A program made the translations under genes and the position numbers. A stretch of DNA of 64,000 bases from NCBI GenBank assembly GCA_027459765.1, contig DAIDHD010000077.1:1-64000 (forward strand), written 5' to 3'. The notes below the pieces were generated by a model. The model worked only from the letters and a program-made list of their open reading frames with translations. It had not been told where the DNA came from and did no database searches. This document shows positions 1-7,707 of this stretch, piece by piece. The DNA comes from Gammaproteobacteria bacterium. GTDB lineage: Bacteria > Pseudomonadota > Gammaproteobacteria > Steroidobacterales > Steroidobacteraceae. How positions within the stretch are numbered: position 1 is the stretch's first letter; every line of letters starts with the position of its first letter.

Positions 1-1
1 G

Positions 2-505
2 GGGCCTGCGGTGGGCGCGGCCGCGACGGCCGCTGCCGCCGGCGCGTCCGGCGCCGCCGCGAACCCGTCCGGCGCTGCGGGCGCCGGCGCCGCGACGGGC
101 GGCGATTCGGCTGCCGCCGGCGGCGATCGCGCCGCCTATCAGGCGGCATTCACCCTATTGAAGCAAGGCCAGTACACCGAGGCGGCCGCCGCGTTTCGCA
201 AGTTCCTCGCCGATTACGCGGGCAGCGACCTCGCCGACAACGCGCAGTACTGGCTCGGCGAGGCACGCTACGTGAACCGCGAGTTCGGCGACGCGCGCGC
301 GGCGTTCCAGAAGGTGATCGATCAGTATCCGCAGTCCCGCAAGGTGCCGGACGCGATGCTCAAGGTCGGCTACTGCGACTACGAGCTGAAGGCCTACGGA
401 CCGGCGCGCGAGGTGCTGACCCGCGTGGCGTCGTCCTACCCGGATACGCCGGCGGCGAATCTGGCACGCCAGAGACTCGACAAGATGACGGCCGAGAGCC
501 ACTGA
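2..505 (+). CDS. cpoB: CpoB/YbgF, Tol-Pal-associated TPR protein (C-terminal part)
   Basis: The frame is open from the left edge, so only the last 167 codons are present. The visible part starts with an Ala/Gly-rich linker of about 40 residues and continues with three TPR-like repeats, each of the tol-pal YbgF type (AYQAAFTLLKQGQYTEAAAA, then the DARAAFQKVIDQYP and YGPAREVLTRVASSYP repeats). The family is periplasmic; it binds TolA and coordinates peptidoglycan synthesis with outer-membrane constriction at division. The stop codon overlaps the queE start (TGATG), and cpoB followed by queE-queC is a known gammaproteobacterial order. The N-terminal coiled coil and signal peptide must lie outside the window, presumably after tolB and pal. 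Confidence 0.9.
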   Translation, partial: GPAVGAAATAAAAGASGAAANPSGAAGAGAATGGDSAAAGGDRAAYQAAFTLLKQGQYTEAAAAFRKFLADYAGSDLADNAQYWLGEARYVNREFGDARAAFQKVIDQYPQSRKVPDAMLKVGYCDYELKAYGPAREVLTRVASSYPDTPAANLARQRLDKMTAESH

Positions 506-1206
506 TGTCCCTCGAGGTGCAGGAGACTCCCGCCACAGGCTCGCCGACCGCGGCGCCCTCGCGCGTGCCCCGACTGCGGATCAACGAGATCTTCCACTCG
601 CTGCAGGGTGAGGCCGACGCGGTCGGCTTCCCCAGCGTGTTCGTGCGCCTCACCGGCTGTCCGTTGCGCTGTACGTACTGCGACACGGAGTACGCCTTTC
701 ACGCCGGCGAGTGGCTGGAGCTGCCGGAGATCCTCGCGCGCGTGCGCGGCTACGGCGCGCGCCACGTCTGCGTCACCGGCGGCGAGCCTTTGGCGCAGCC
801 GAATTGCCTGCAACTGCTCGAACGGCTGTGCGATGCGGGCTACGCGGTCTCCCTGGAGACGAGCGGGGCCCTCGACATTGCCGGCGTGGACGCGCGCGTG
901 TCCCGCGTGGTCGACGTCAAGACGCCGGAGTCGGGCGAGGCGGCGCGCAACCGCATCGAGAATTTTCCGCACCTGACCGCGCGCGATCAGTTGAAGTTCG
1001 TCATCGGCTCGCGCGCCGACTTCGATTGGAGTCGCGAATTTCTCGCCGAACACGAGCTGGCGGGGCGCTGCCAGGTGCTGTTCTCGCCGAGCTACGGGAA
1101 GCTTGCGCCCACCGCGCTCGCGGATTGGATACTCGAGGAGCGTCTGCCCGTGCGCTTCCAGTTGCAGTTGCACAAGATCCTCTGGGGAGAGACTCCCGGA
1201 AAATGA
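505..1206 (+). CDS. queE: 7-carboxy-7-deazaguanine synthase (radical SAM)
   Basis: This 233-residue radical SAM enzyme converts 6-carboxytetrahydropterin to 7-carboxy-7-deazaguanine in the queuosine pathway. The [4Fe-4S] cysteines form a CX3CX2C motif at C52, C56 and C59 ([10 protein letters not shown]), the arrangement typical of QueE and related radical SAM enzymes. The family hallmark [10 protein letters not shown] precedes it at residues 27-36, and CVTGGEPL follows as the SAM-binding GGE motif. The ATG overlaps the cpoB stop by one base and the gene overlaps queC by ATGA, so the three genes are probably translated from one mRNA. Length is normal for the family. Confidence 0.95.
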   Translation: MSLEVQETPATGSPTAAPSRVPRLRINEIFHSLQGEADAVGFPSVFVRLTGCPLRCTYCDTEYAFHAGEWLELPEILARVRGYGARHVCVTGGEPLAQPNCLQLLERLCDAGYAVSLETSGALDIAGVDARVSRVVDVKTPESGEAARNRIENFPHLTARDQLKFVIGSRADFDWSREFLAEHELAGRCQVLFSPSYGKLAPTALADWILEERLPVRFQLQLHKILWGETPGK

Positions 1207-1871
1207 GCGCCGCGATCGTACTGCTGTCGGGCGGACTCGACTCCGCCACGACGCTCGCGGTGGCCCGCGAGCGCGGATTCACCACCTATGCGCTGAGCGT
1301 TCACTATGGTCAGCGGCACAGCGCGGAGCTCGCGGCGGCGGCGCGCGTCGCCGCGCAGCTCGGCGCGCACGAGCATCGGATCATGAGCGTGGATCTCGCC
1401 GGTATCGGCGGCTCGGCGCTCACGGATGCCGCGCTCGCCGTGCCCGAGGCGCCCACCGACGGCATCCCGGTGACCTACGTGCCGGCGCGCAACACCTTGC
1501 TGCTCGCCCTGGCTCTCGGCTGGGCCGAGGTGGTCGGCGCCAGCGACATCTTCGTCGGCGTCAACGCGGTGGACTATTCCGGGTATCCCGACTGTCGTCC
1601 CGCGTTCATCGCAGCCTTCACTGCGCTCGCCAACGTCGCCACCAAGGCGGGCGTCGAGTCGCGGCCGTTCAGCATCCACGCCCCGTTGATCGATCTGTCC
1701 AAGGCCGACATCGTGCGCCTGGGTCTGCGGCTGGGGGTCGACTTCGGCGCCACCGTGTCGTGCTACCAGGCCGATGACGCCGGCCGTGCCTGCGGTCGCT
1801 GTGATGCCTGCCGGTTGCGCGCCGCGGGGTTCGCGGCGGCCGGCGTGGCCGATCCCACCCGTTACGTCTGA
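1203..1871 (+). CDS. queC: 7-cyano-7-deazaguanine synthase
   Basis: QueC (222 residues) makes preQ0 from 7-carboxy-7-deazaguanine, ammonia and ATP, the step directly after QueE. The N-terminal ATP-pyrophosphatase P-loop is SGGLDS at residues 9-14, and the C-terminal zinc site is a cysteine cluster (VSC...ACGRCDAC). The conserved [17 protein letters not shown] and [17 protein letters not shown] segments are also present. I chose the ATG at 1203 because it overlaps the queE stop by four bases and places the P-loop at the usual distance from the N-terminus. Open codons further upstream in this frame lie inside queE and are not needed. Confidence 0.95.
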   Translation: MSAAIVLLSGGLDSATTLAVARERGFTTYALSVHYGQRHSAELAAAARVAAQLGAHEHRIMSVDLAGIGGSALTDAALAVPEAPTDGIPVTYVPARNTLLLALALGWAEVVGASDIFVGVNAVDYSGYPDCRPAFIAAFTALANVATKAGVESRPFSIHAPLIDLSKADIVRLGLRLGVDFGATVSCYQADDAGRACGRCDACRLRAAGFAAAGVADPTRYV

Positions 1872-1919
1872 CCGCGGCCTGTCGGCGGTCCGTTCTTTCT
1901 TCACGACGACAAGGACTTC

Positions 1920-2696
1920 ATGAACATCGACATTCGTTTCCCCCTCGCGTGCGCCGCGCTGCTCGCGGCAATGGCCTCCTCCCCGGCGCGCGCCGACGAT
2001 CCGCCGCCGCAGGGCGTGTGGACCGGCAAGGGCCAGGCGGGCTACACGTCCTCGCAGGGCAATTCCGTGGCGAAGTCGGCCAACGCGGCGCTCGACATGT
2101 CCTACACCGAGGACGTCTGGAAGCACGTGGCGCATCTCGGCGGGCTCTACGGGCAGAGCGCCGGCGTGACCTCGGCGGAGCGCTGGGATGCGGCCTGGCA
2201 GACGAACTACGCCATATCGAAACCGGCCTACGTCTTCGGGGCGCTGCGCTATCAGCACGACCTGTTCAGCGGCTTCATCTATCAGGAGAGCCTCGACACC
2301 GGACTCGGCTACAAGGTGATCGACAGCGCCGCCACCCAGCTCGATCTGCAGGTCGGCGCCGGTTACAAGCGCCTGCGGCCGGAGCAGCTGGTCCGTGATC
2401 CCACGGGCACGGTGGTGATCGCGCGTCTGTTTTCCGCGCCGCAGAGCGACGCCATCGGCACCGTTGGCGTCAATTTCTCGCACACCCTCACCAGCACGAC
2501 CACACTGACCGACAAACTCCTGGTCGAGTCCGGCTCGACCAACACGTTCGTGAGCAACGATCTCGCCCTGGCGGTGAAGATCTCGGCGAAGCTCGCGCTC
2601 AGCCTGGGGTACAACCTGCAGGACAACAGCAACCCGCCGCCGGGTGCGAAGCGCCTCGACAGCCTCGAGACGGTCAACCTCGTGTACGCCTTTTGA
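1920..2696 (+). CDS. DUF481 family outer-membrane beta-barrel protein (YdiY-like)
   Basis: A 258-residue protein starting with a signal peptide (about 25 residues, likely cleaved after ARA in SSPARADD). The mature part is rich in alternating aromatic/polar strands and ends in Phe (NLVYAF), as outer-membrane barrels do. The pattern GQAGYTSSQGNS followed by YVFGALRYQHDLFSGF and a late SLGYNLQDNSNPPPGAKRLD segment matches the DUF481 salt-induced outer-membrane protein family, whose function is not settled. The ribosome-binding site AAGGAC lies just before the ATG. It sits between queC and tRNA-Lys, a junction that is otherwise often conserved, so the gene may be a lineage-specific insertion. Confidence 0.85.
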   Translation: MNIDIRFPLACAALLAAMASSPARADDPPPQGVWTGKGQAGYTSSQGNSVAKSANAALDMSYTEDVWKHVAHLGGLYGQSAGVTSAERWDAAWQTNYAISKPAYVFGALRYQHDLFSGFIYQESLDTGLGYKVIDSAATQLDLQVGAGYKRLRPEQLVRDPTGTVVIARLFSAPQSDAIGTVGVNFSHTLTSTTTLTDKLLVESGSTNTFVSNDLALAVKISAKLALSLGYNLQDNSNPPPGAKRLDSLETVNLVYAF

Positions 2697-2723
2697 TCCC
2701 GTCCGCAGCGCGGGGTCGCGCGC

Positions 2724-2752
2724 GTGAACTGGGGCGCCGCTTCGGCTATCAT
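2724..2752 (+). promoter_or_regulatory. Likely sigma-70 promoter of the tRNA-Lys gene
   Basis: A -35-like GTGAAC at 2724-2729 is followed after 17 bases by TATCAT at 2747-2752. Transcription would start near 2759, eight bases before the mature tRNA. The same -10 hexamer (TATCAT) occurs in the metX promoter of this window. Confidence 0.5.
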
Positions 2753-2766
2753 TCGCGGCTCGCGTC

Positions 2767-2842
2767 GGGACGGTAGCTCAGTTGGTAGAGCAAGGCCCTT
2801 TTAAGGCTTTGGTCCTGGGTTCGAGCCCCAGCCGTCCCACCA
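2767..2842 (+). tRNA. tRNA-Lys (anticodon TTT)
   Basis: A 76-base cloverleaf with encoded CCA. The acceptor stem GGGACGG (2767-2773) pairs fully with CCGTCCC (2832-2838), followed by discriminator A and CCA (2840-2842). The D arm is GCTC...GAGC. The anticodon stem AGGCC/GGCTT encloses the loop CTTTTAA with anticodon TTT at 2800-2802. The T arm contains GGTTCGAGCC. It closely resembles proteobacterial tRNA-Lys(UUU). Confidence 0.97.
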
Positions 2843-2873
2843 ATGTCCTCGCAGCCGATGAGGAGATTTCCCG

Positions 2874-3449
2874 ATGAAGCACACTTTCCTGCGCTCGATC
2901 GTCCTGGTGAGCGGTCTCGTCCTGCTGGGCCACCCGGTGCGCTCGGCCGATTCGACGCCCACCCACGAGACCTACAGCGACGATGAAGTCGTCAAGCAGG
3001 CGAACGACTTCTTCGCCACCGGCGCGAAGGACCTCGCCGACGTGCTGGCGAAGGTGCTCAAGGAAAAGGGGCATCCGGTCGCGATCATCAAGGGCGAGGA
3101 GGCGGGTGGTGCGATCGCCGTGGGCGTGCGCTACGGGCACGGCGAGCTCGTCTTCAAGGGTGCTCCCGCGAGCACCGTCTACTGGCAGGGTCCGTCGCTC
3201 GGCTTCGACATCGGCGGCAACGCGGTGAAGACCTTCATCCTCGTCTACGACCTGCCGAACACCCAGGCGCTGTTCAAGCGGTTTCCGGGCGTGGAGGGCA
3301 GCCTCTACTTCGTCGGCGGGTTCGGCGTGAACTACGTGCAACGTGACGGCATCGCGCTCGCGCCGGTGCGCTTCGGCGTCGGCTGGCGCCAGGGAGTCGC
3401 CGTCAGCTACATGAATTTCTCGCCCAAGAAGCGCTACAACCCGTTCTGA
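2874..3449 (+). CDS. DUF1134/EipA-like exported envelope protein
   Basis: A 191-residue protein with a signal peptide (about residues 1-24, cleavage near RSADS). The rest matches the DUF1134 (EipA) family: YSDDEVVKQANDFF, a central GEEAGGAIAVGVRYGHGEL, VYWQGPSLGFDIGGN, and a C-terminal GVGWRQGVAVSYMNFSPKKR ending in NPF. In alphaproteobacteria EipA is a periplasmic protein needed for envelope integrity; that role is inferred here, not shown. The ribosome-binding site GAGGAG lies 8 bases before the ATG. The gene starts only 31 bases after tRNA-Lys with no terminator visible between them, so it may be transcribed as a tRNA-mRNA readthrough unit. Confidence 0.85.
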   Translation: MKHTFLRSIVLVSGLVLLGHPVRSADSTPTHETYSDDEVVKQANDFFATGAKDLADVLAKVLKEKGHPVAIIKGEEAGGAIAVGVRYGHGELVFKGAPASTVYWQGPSLGFDIGGNAVKTFILVYDLPNTQALFKRFPGVEGSLYFVGGFGVNYVQRDGIALAPVRFGVGWRQGVAVSYMNFSPKKRYNPF

Positions 3450-3459
3450 TCGGACCGCC

Positions 3460-3498
3460 GGGTTCTCGCGCTCCGCGCCGCGCGGAGCGCGAGAACCC
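3460..3498. terminator. Perfect 18-bp hairpin between convergent genes
   Basis: GGGTTCTCGCGCTCCGCG at 3460-3477 is exactly complementary to 3481-3498, with a 3-base loop (CCG). It lies 11 bases after the EipA-like stop and 30 bases before the yceI stop on the other strand. It is therefore placed to end transcription from both sides, although there is no clear T tract on either strand. Confidence 0.7.
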
Positions 3499-3527
3499 CC
3501 TCGACTTAGTCAGCGCTTCGGCGCGCT

Positions 3528-4103
3528 TCAGGCAGCGGGACTGCCCTCGACCTGGATCTGCAGCTCGACGCCCATCTTGAAGCCGTACGCCTTGCCGTAG
3601 TCGACGCCGAAGTCGTCGCGGTTGAGCTCGGCGGTGGCGTCCGCGCCGCAGACCTCCTTCTTGGTCATCGGGCTCATCATGCACTTGAAGGAGTCGATCT
3701 TGAGCGTGAGCGGCTTGGTGACGCCGTGCATGGTCAAGGTGCCCTGCGCCTCGGTCGGGGCATCGCCGTTCCAGCGCGTGAACTTGCCGCGGTAGACCGC
3801 CGTCGGGTACTTGGCGGCGTCGAAGATCTCGGCCGACTTCGCATGCTCGTTCATCTTCGCCATGCCGAAGTCGATCGAGCTCATGTTGACGGTGACTTCG
3901 ATCGAGCCGGTGTGTGCGGCCTTGTCGTAGACCACCTTGCCGCTGCTCTCGTCGAACTTGCCGCGCCACACCGACAGGCCGCCGAAGTGGTCGGCGGCGA
4001 AGCTCGGATAGGTGTGGTGCGGATCGAGCACGTAGGTCACCGGGGCGGCCAGGGCGCTCGCGCCAGCCAGCGCGGCCACCGAGGCCAAAGCAAATCGTTT
4101 CAT
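3528..4103 (-). CDS. YceI family periplasmic lipocalin-like protein
   Basis: A 191-residue YceI-type protein. A signal peptide covers roughly residues 1-19 ([19 protein letters not shown]). The mature chain begins with the family hallmark [20 protein letters not shown]. The family continues with [23 protein letters not shown], the [19 protein letters not shown] segment, and [12 protein letters not shown]. YceI proteins fold as lipocalin-like barrels that bind isoprenoid or quinone-like lipids; the ligand here is unknown. The gene has a good ribosome-binding site (AAGGAGCC on the minus strand) and is monocistronic, convergent with the EipA-like gene across a strong hairpin. Confidence 0.92.
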   Translation of the reverse strand: MKRFALASVAALAGASALAAPVTYVLDPHHTYPSFAADHFGGLSVWRGKFDESSGKVVYDKAAHTGSIEVTVNMSSIDFGMAKMNEHAKSAEIFDAAKYPTAVYRGKFTRWNGDAPTEAQGTLTMHGVTKPLTLKIDSFKCMMSPMTKKEVCGADATAELNRDDFGVDYGKAYGFKMGVELQIQVEGSPAA

Positions 4104-4269
4104 GCAAGGCTCCTTGGAACAGAGTTGACGCTATGATGCGCGCGGGCGGTTTGCGCCTGCCCGTGCGACGGGCCGGACGCGCCACCGCGCGCGGGCGCCC
4201 GATGATAGCCCAATCGCATCGTCACGCCGTCATCGGCGGCGCCGTTTAATTTGTGGAGGTTTCCGACAG

Positions 4270-4779
4270 ATGGATTTGTTCGCTGCCATCGAATCGAGAT
4301 CCTCGGCCGCCCGGGTGGTTGCACCGGGGCCGAGTCCTGCGCACCTCGAGCGCATTCTGGCCGCCGCGGCGCGTGCGCCCGACCACGGCCGGCTGCGGCC
4401 CTGGCGCTTCCTGGTGCTCGAGGGCGTCGCGCGCGAGCGCTTCGCCGACGCCGCCGCGGCGGCACGGCGGGCGCTGAACCCCGAAGTCGGCGAGGAACAG
4501 TTGGCGGCCGAGCGCGCCAAGCAACTGCGCTCGCCGACCCTGGTGGTCGTGGCCTGCCTGGTGCAGCGCGAAAACAGCAGGATTCCGGAGATCGAACAGG
4601 TGGTCGCGACCGCCGCGGCCACGCAGAACTTGTTCCTGGCGGCGCATGACCTGGGCTACGGCGTGATGTGGAAGACGGGCGTGCCGGCCTACGATGCCGG
4701 CGTCAAGGCCGCGCTCGGCCTGCGCCCCGACGATCACATCGTCGGCATCCTTCACCTGGGGACGCGGGCCGGCGCCTGA
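4270..4779 (+). CDS. Nitroreductase family protein (YdjA-like)
   Basis: A compact 169-residue FMN-dependent nitroreductase of the YdjA type. The segment RAPDHGRLRPWRFLVLEG is the conserved FMN-phosphate binding region, and a C-terminal HDLGYGVMWKTGVPAYD is typical of the group. Such enzymes reduce nitroaromatics or related electrophiles with NAD(P)H; the physiological substrate is unknown. The ATG has GTGGAGGT upstream at a suitable distance. Its last 28 bases overlap the 3' end of modC on the opposite strand, so the two genes are convergent and partly antisense. Confidence 0.88.
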   Translation: MDLFAAIESRSSAARVVAPGPSPAHLERILAAAARAPDHGRLRPWRFLVLEGVARERFADAAAAARRALNPEVGEEQLAAERAKQLRSPTLVVVACLVQRENSRIPEIEQVVATAAATQNLFLAAHDLGYGVMWKTGVPAYDAGVKAALGLRPDDHIVGILHLGTRAGA

Positions 4780-5873
4780 AAGGCGTGGCCGCGCAGAGAC
4801 ACCGATTTGACCAGCGCCCAGACGGGCGTGCCGGGAGCGAGCCCGAGGTCCCGGGTGGCGGCGCTGGTGATGCGGGCGAGCACGATGACGCCGCCCACGT
4901 CGATCCCGATCAGGTCGGAGGCCGCCTCGTCCGCGGTCACGGACACCACCACGCCGGGCAGGGCATTGCGCACGCTCAAGCCTCGCGGCGCCTCGGTCGA
5001 GACGATCACGTCGCGGGCGAGCAGCTGTACGCGCACCCGGGCCCCGGGCCGCAAGTCCGGGGCCGGCACCGACAGCTCGCCGCGTCCGACCCGCACGCAG
5101 CGCAGGTCGCCGGCGGCGTCGGGGTGGGCGGCGCCGGGCGTGGCGGCGACTTCGCCGTCGACCACGGCGCCCACCGCATCCGGACCGACGATGCGCCGCA
5201 CGCGCGCGTCCAGGCTCATGGCGCCGATGTCGCCCTGCGCCACGGTGCGCCCGTCCTGAAGCAGCACCACGTGCGTCGCCAGCCGCAGGATCTCCTCGAA
5301 TTGGTGGCTCACGTACACCATCGGCAGAGCGAGCGCGTCGCGCAGCTGTTCGAGGTACGGCAGCACCTCCTCGCGGCGGGCGGCGTCGAGGGAGGCGAGC
5401 GGCTCGTCGAGCAGCAGCAGCCGCGGCTGGGACAACAGTGCGCGGCCGATCGCGACGCGCTGCCGTTCGCCGCCGGAGAGCTGTCGCGGACCCCTTGCGA
5501 GCAGCTTGCCGAGGTCGAGCAGCCCGATCACCTGGTCCCAGCCGATGAACGGCGGCGCCTTGGCGCGCGACAGGGCGTAGCGCAGGTTGCCGGCCACCGA
5601 GAGGTGCGGGAACAGGCGCGCTTCCTGGAACACGTAGCCGATGCGACGCCGCTCGGCGGGCACGTGCACGCCGGCGTCGGTGTCCACCAGCACATGGCCG
5701 TCCACCTCGATGCGCCCCTGGTCGGCGCGCGTGAGCCCGGCGATCAGTTCGATCAACGTGGTCTTGCCGCATCCTGAGCGTCCGAACAGGGCCACCACGC
5801 CCGGTGCGGCCAGTTCGAAGCTCGCCTCCAGCGCGAAGTCCCCGCGGCGCTTGCGAACCGTTACGTTGATCAT
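4752..5873 (-). CDS. modC: Molybdate ABC transporter ATP-binding protein
   Basis: A 373-residue ABC ATPase with Walker A GRSGCGKT at residues 31-38, signature LSGGERQRVAIGRAL near 131, and Walker B LLLLDEPLASLD. After the ATPase domain, residues from about 285 onwards form a molybdate-binding (Mop/TOBE) domain, which is diagnostic of ModC rather than a general importer ATPase. It overlaps the modB stop by one base (5873), so the two are cotranscribed. No modA follows or precedes. The gene ends inside the convergent nitroreductase gene. Confidence 0.92.
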   Translation of the reverse strand: MINVTVRKRRGDFALEASFELAAPGVVALFGRSGCGKTTLIELIAGLTRADQGRIEVDGHVLVDTDAGVHVPAERRRIGYVFQEARLFPHLSVAGNLRYALSRAKAPPFIGWDQVIGLLDLGKLLARGPRQLSGGERQRVAIGRALLSQPRLLLLDEPLASLDAARREEVLPYLEQLRDALALPMVYVSHQFEEILRLATHVVLLQDGRTVAQGDIGAMSLDARVRRIVGPDAVGAVVDGEVAATPGAAHPDAAGDLRCVRVGRGELSVPAPDLRPGARVRVQLLARDVIVSTEAPRGLSVRNALPGVVVSVTADEAASDLIGIDVGGVIVLARITSAATRDLGLAPGTPVWALVKSVSLRGHAFQAPARVPR

Positions 5874-6565
5874 CAGCGCTCGAACCGGCGGCGCATCCAG
5901 CGCGCGAGCCCTTCCGAGACGAGCAGACCCGCCAGGCCGAGCGCGATCGACAGCGTGGCGAGGCGCGCCGCCTCCGCCTCGCCGCCCGGGGATTGCAGCG
6001 CCGTGTACAGCGCCAGCGGCAGGGTGCGCGTCTCGCCGGGAATGTTCGACACGAAGGTGATGACCGCGCCGAACTCGCCGAGCGCCGCGGAGAAGGCGGT
6101 CACGGCGCCGGCGAGCACGCCGGGCAGGATGAGCGGCAGCGTGACGCTCGCGAATCGGTCCACGGGACCCGCACCGAGGGTGCGCGCCGCGTCCTCGAGC
6201 CCGCGATCGACGTTCTCCAGCGACAGTCGTACGGTGCGTACGAGCAGCGGGAAGGACATCACCGCGGTGGCGAGCGCGGCGCCTGCGCGCGTGAACACGA
6301 GTTCAATCCCGCAGCAGCGCGCGAGCGCCGCGCCGAGCGGGCCGCGCGCGCCGAACGTGAGCAGCAGCAGGTAGCCCACCACCACCGGCGGCAGCACCAG
6401 CGGCAGGTGCACCAGGGCGTCGAGCAGGGTGCGGCCCGGGAAGCGCCGGCGTGTCAACAGCCAGGCGAGCGCCACGGCGAACGGCAGGCTCGCGGCGACG
6501 CTGCGCAGCGCGATGCCGAGGCTCAAGGCAAGGGCGTCGCGTTCACTTGGGCTGAGCCAGATCAT
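5873..6565 (-). CDS. modB: Molybdate ABC transporter permease
   Basis: ModB (230 residues) is the inner-membrane channel for molybdate uptake. It has five or so hydrophobic segments and the binding-protein-dependent permease EAA loop (LEDAARTLGAGPVDRFASVTLPL). The conserved ALGEFGAVITFVSNIPGETRTLPLALY region matches ModB specifically. The ATG at 6565 is the first codon of the transcription unit; the next gene upstream is hemH, on the opposite strand, with only 82 bases between. The usual third component, the periplasmic ModA, is therefore not encoded next to modBC. Confidence 0.93.
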   Translation of the reverse strand: MIWLSPSERDALALSLGIALRSVAASLPFAVALAWLLTRRRFPGRTLLDALVHLPLVLPPVVVGYLLLLTFGARGPLGAALARCCGIELVFTRAGAALATAVMSFPLLVRTVRLSLENVDRGLEDAARTLGAGPVDRFASVTLPLILPGVLAGAVTAFSAALGEFGAVITFVSNIPGETRTLPLALYTALQSPGGEAEAARLATLSIALGLAGLLVSEGLARWMRRRFER

Positions 6566-6647
6566 GTCGAGGCATCTACGAGGTGGTGGGGGCTGGCCCC
6601 GCGCAGGCAGTATACTGGCCGTTTACCGCCGTAACAGGAAGGGCAGC

Positions 6648-7673
6648 ATGGCTTTTTACCGCGCCGTCGCCAAGGCGCCGGCGGCGACGCCCGAGCGCGT
6701 CGGAGTCCTGGTCGTGAACCTGGGTTCCCCCGATTCGCCGTCGTATTTCTCGGTGCAGAACTACCTGCGCCAATTCCTTTCCGATCGCCGCGTCATCGAC
6801 ACCTCGCGGTTCGTCTGGCTGCCGGTTCTGTTCGGCTTCATCCTGCCGTTCCGGCCGATCCGCACGGTGCGCAATTACCGCAAGATCTGGGTTCAGGGCG
6901 GTTCGCCGCTGGTGGTGTACTCGCGGCGGCTCGCCAAGCGCATCGAGGAGTCGCTGCGCGCAGGCGGCGACGATCGGCTGCGAGTCGCTATCGCCATGAC
7001 CTACGGCCGGCCGAGCGTGGCGGCGGCGATCCGCGAACTCGCCGCGCAGAACTGCCGGCGGCTGCTGGTGCTGCCGCTGTACCCGCAGTACTGCTCCTCG
7101 ACCACGGGGTCGGTGTTCGACGCCGTCACGCGCGTGCTGCGCCGCTGGCGCTGGCTGCCCGAGACGCGTTTCGTGAACGACTATCACGACGATCCCGGGT
7201 ACATCGACGCGGTGGCCGAACGCATCGAGCGGCACTGGCGCGAGCAGGGCGAGCGCACGCACCTGCTGCTGTCCTACCACGGCATACCGGAGGTGTACGT
7301 GACCGAGGGCGACCCCTACCAGGCGCACGCCGAGAAGACCACGCGGCTCATCGTGGCGCGTCTCGGCCTCGCGGAGGGTGAGTGGTCGCACTGCTACCAG
7401 TCGCGATTCGGGCCCGTGAAGTGGCTGCAGCCCTACGCCTCCGACATGCTGAAGGCGCTCGCCGAGCGCGGCGTGCGCAAGCTCACCATGGTGTCGCCCT
7501 CGTTCGCGGTCGACTGTCTGGAGACCATCGAGGAGTGCGGGATCGAGTATCGCGACGAGTTCCGGGAACTGGGCGGCGAGAGCTTCTCGCTGGTGCCGGC
7601 GCTCAACGACGAACCGCGCCACGGCGAGTTGCTCGCGGCGGTGGTGCGCCGGCATCTCGCCGGCTGGATCTGA
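6648..7673 (+). CDS. hemH: Ferrochelatase
   Basis: HemH (341 residues) inserts Fe2+ into protoporphyrin IX to make protoheme. The N-terminus has GVLVVNLGSPDSPS, the middle has VLPLYPQYCSSTTGSVFD, and the catalytic histidine lies in LLSYHGIPEVYV, followed by CYQSRFGPVKWLQPY and SPSFAVDCLETIEE. These are all ferrochelatase landmarks. I chose the ATG at 6648 because it is preceded by AGGAAGG; codons upstream in frame lie in the promoter region. A 10-bp palindrome CAGTATACTG (6608-6617) contains a -10-like TATACT and may be where transcription is controlled. hemH is divergent from modB. Confidence 0.96.
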   Translation: MAFYRAVAKAPAATPERVGVLVVNLGSPDSPSYFSVQNYLRQFLSDRRVIDTSRFVWLPVLFGFILPFRPIRTVRNYRKIWVQGGSPLVVYSRRLAKRIEESLRAGGDDRLRVAIAMTYGRPSVAAAIRELAAQNCRRLLVLPLYPQYCSSTTGSVFDAVTRVLRRWRWLPETRFVNDYHDDPGYIDAVAERIERHWREQGERTHLLLSYHGIPEVYVTEGDPYQAHAEKTTRLIVARLGLAEGEWSHCYQSRFGPVKWLQPYASDMLKALAERGVRKLTMVSPSFAVDCLETIEECGIEYRDEFRELGGESFSLVPALNDEPRHGELLAAVVRRHLAGWI

Positions 7674-7707
7674 GCCGGGGACGCGGCGGCGCGCGGTATC
7701 CATCGCG

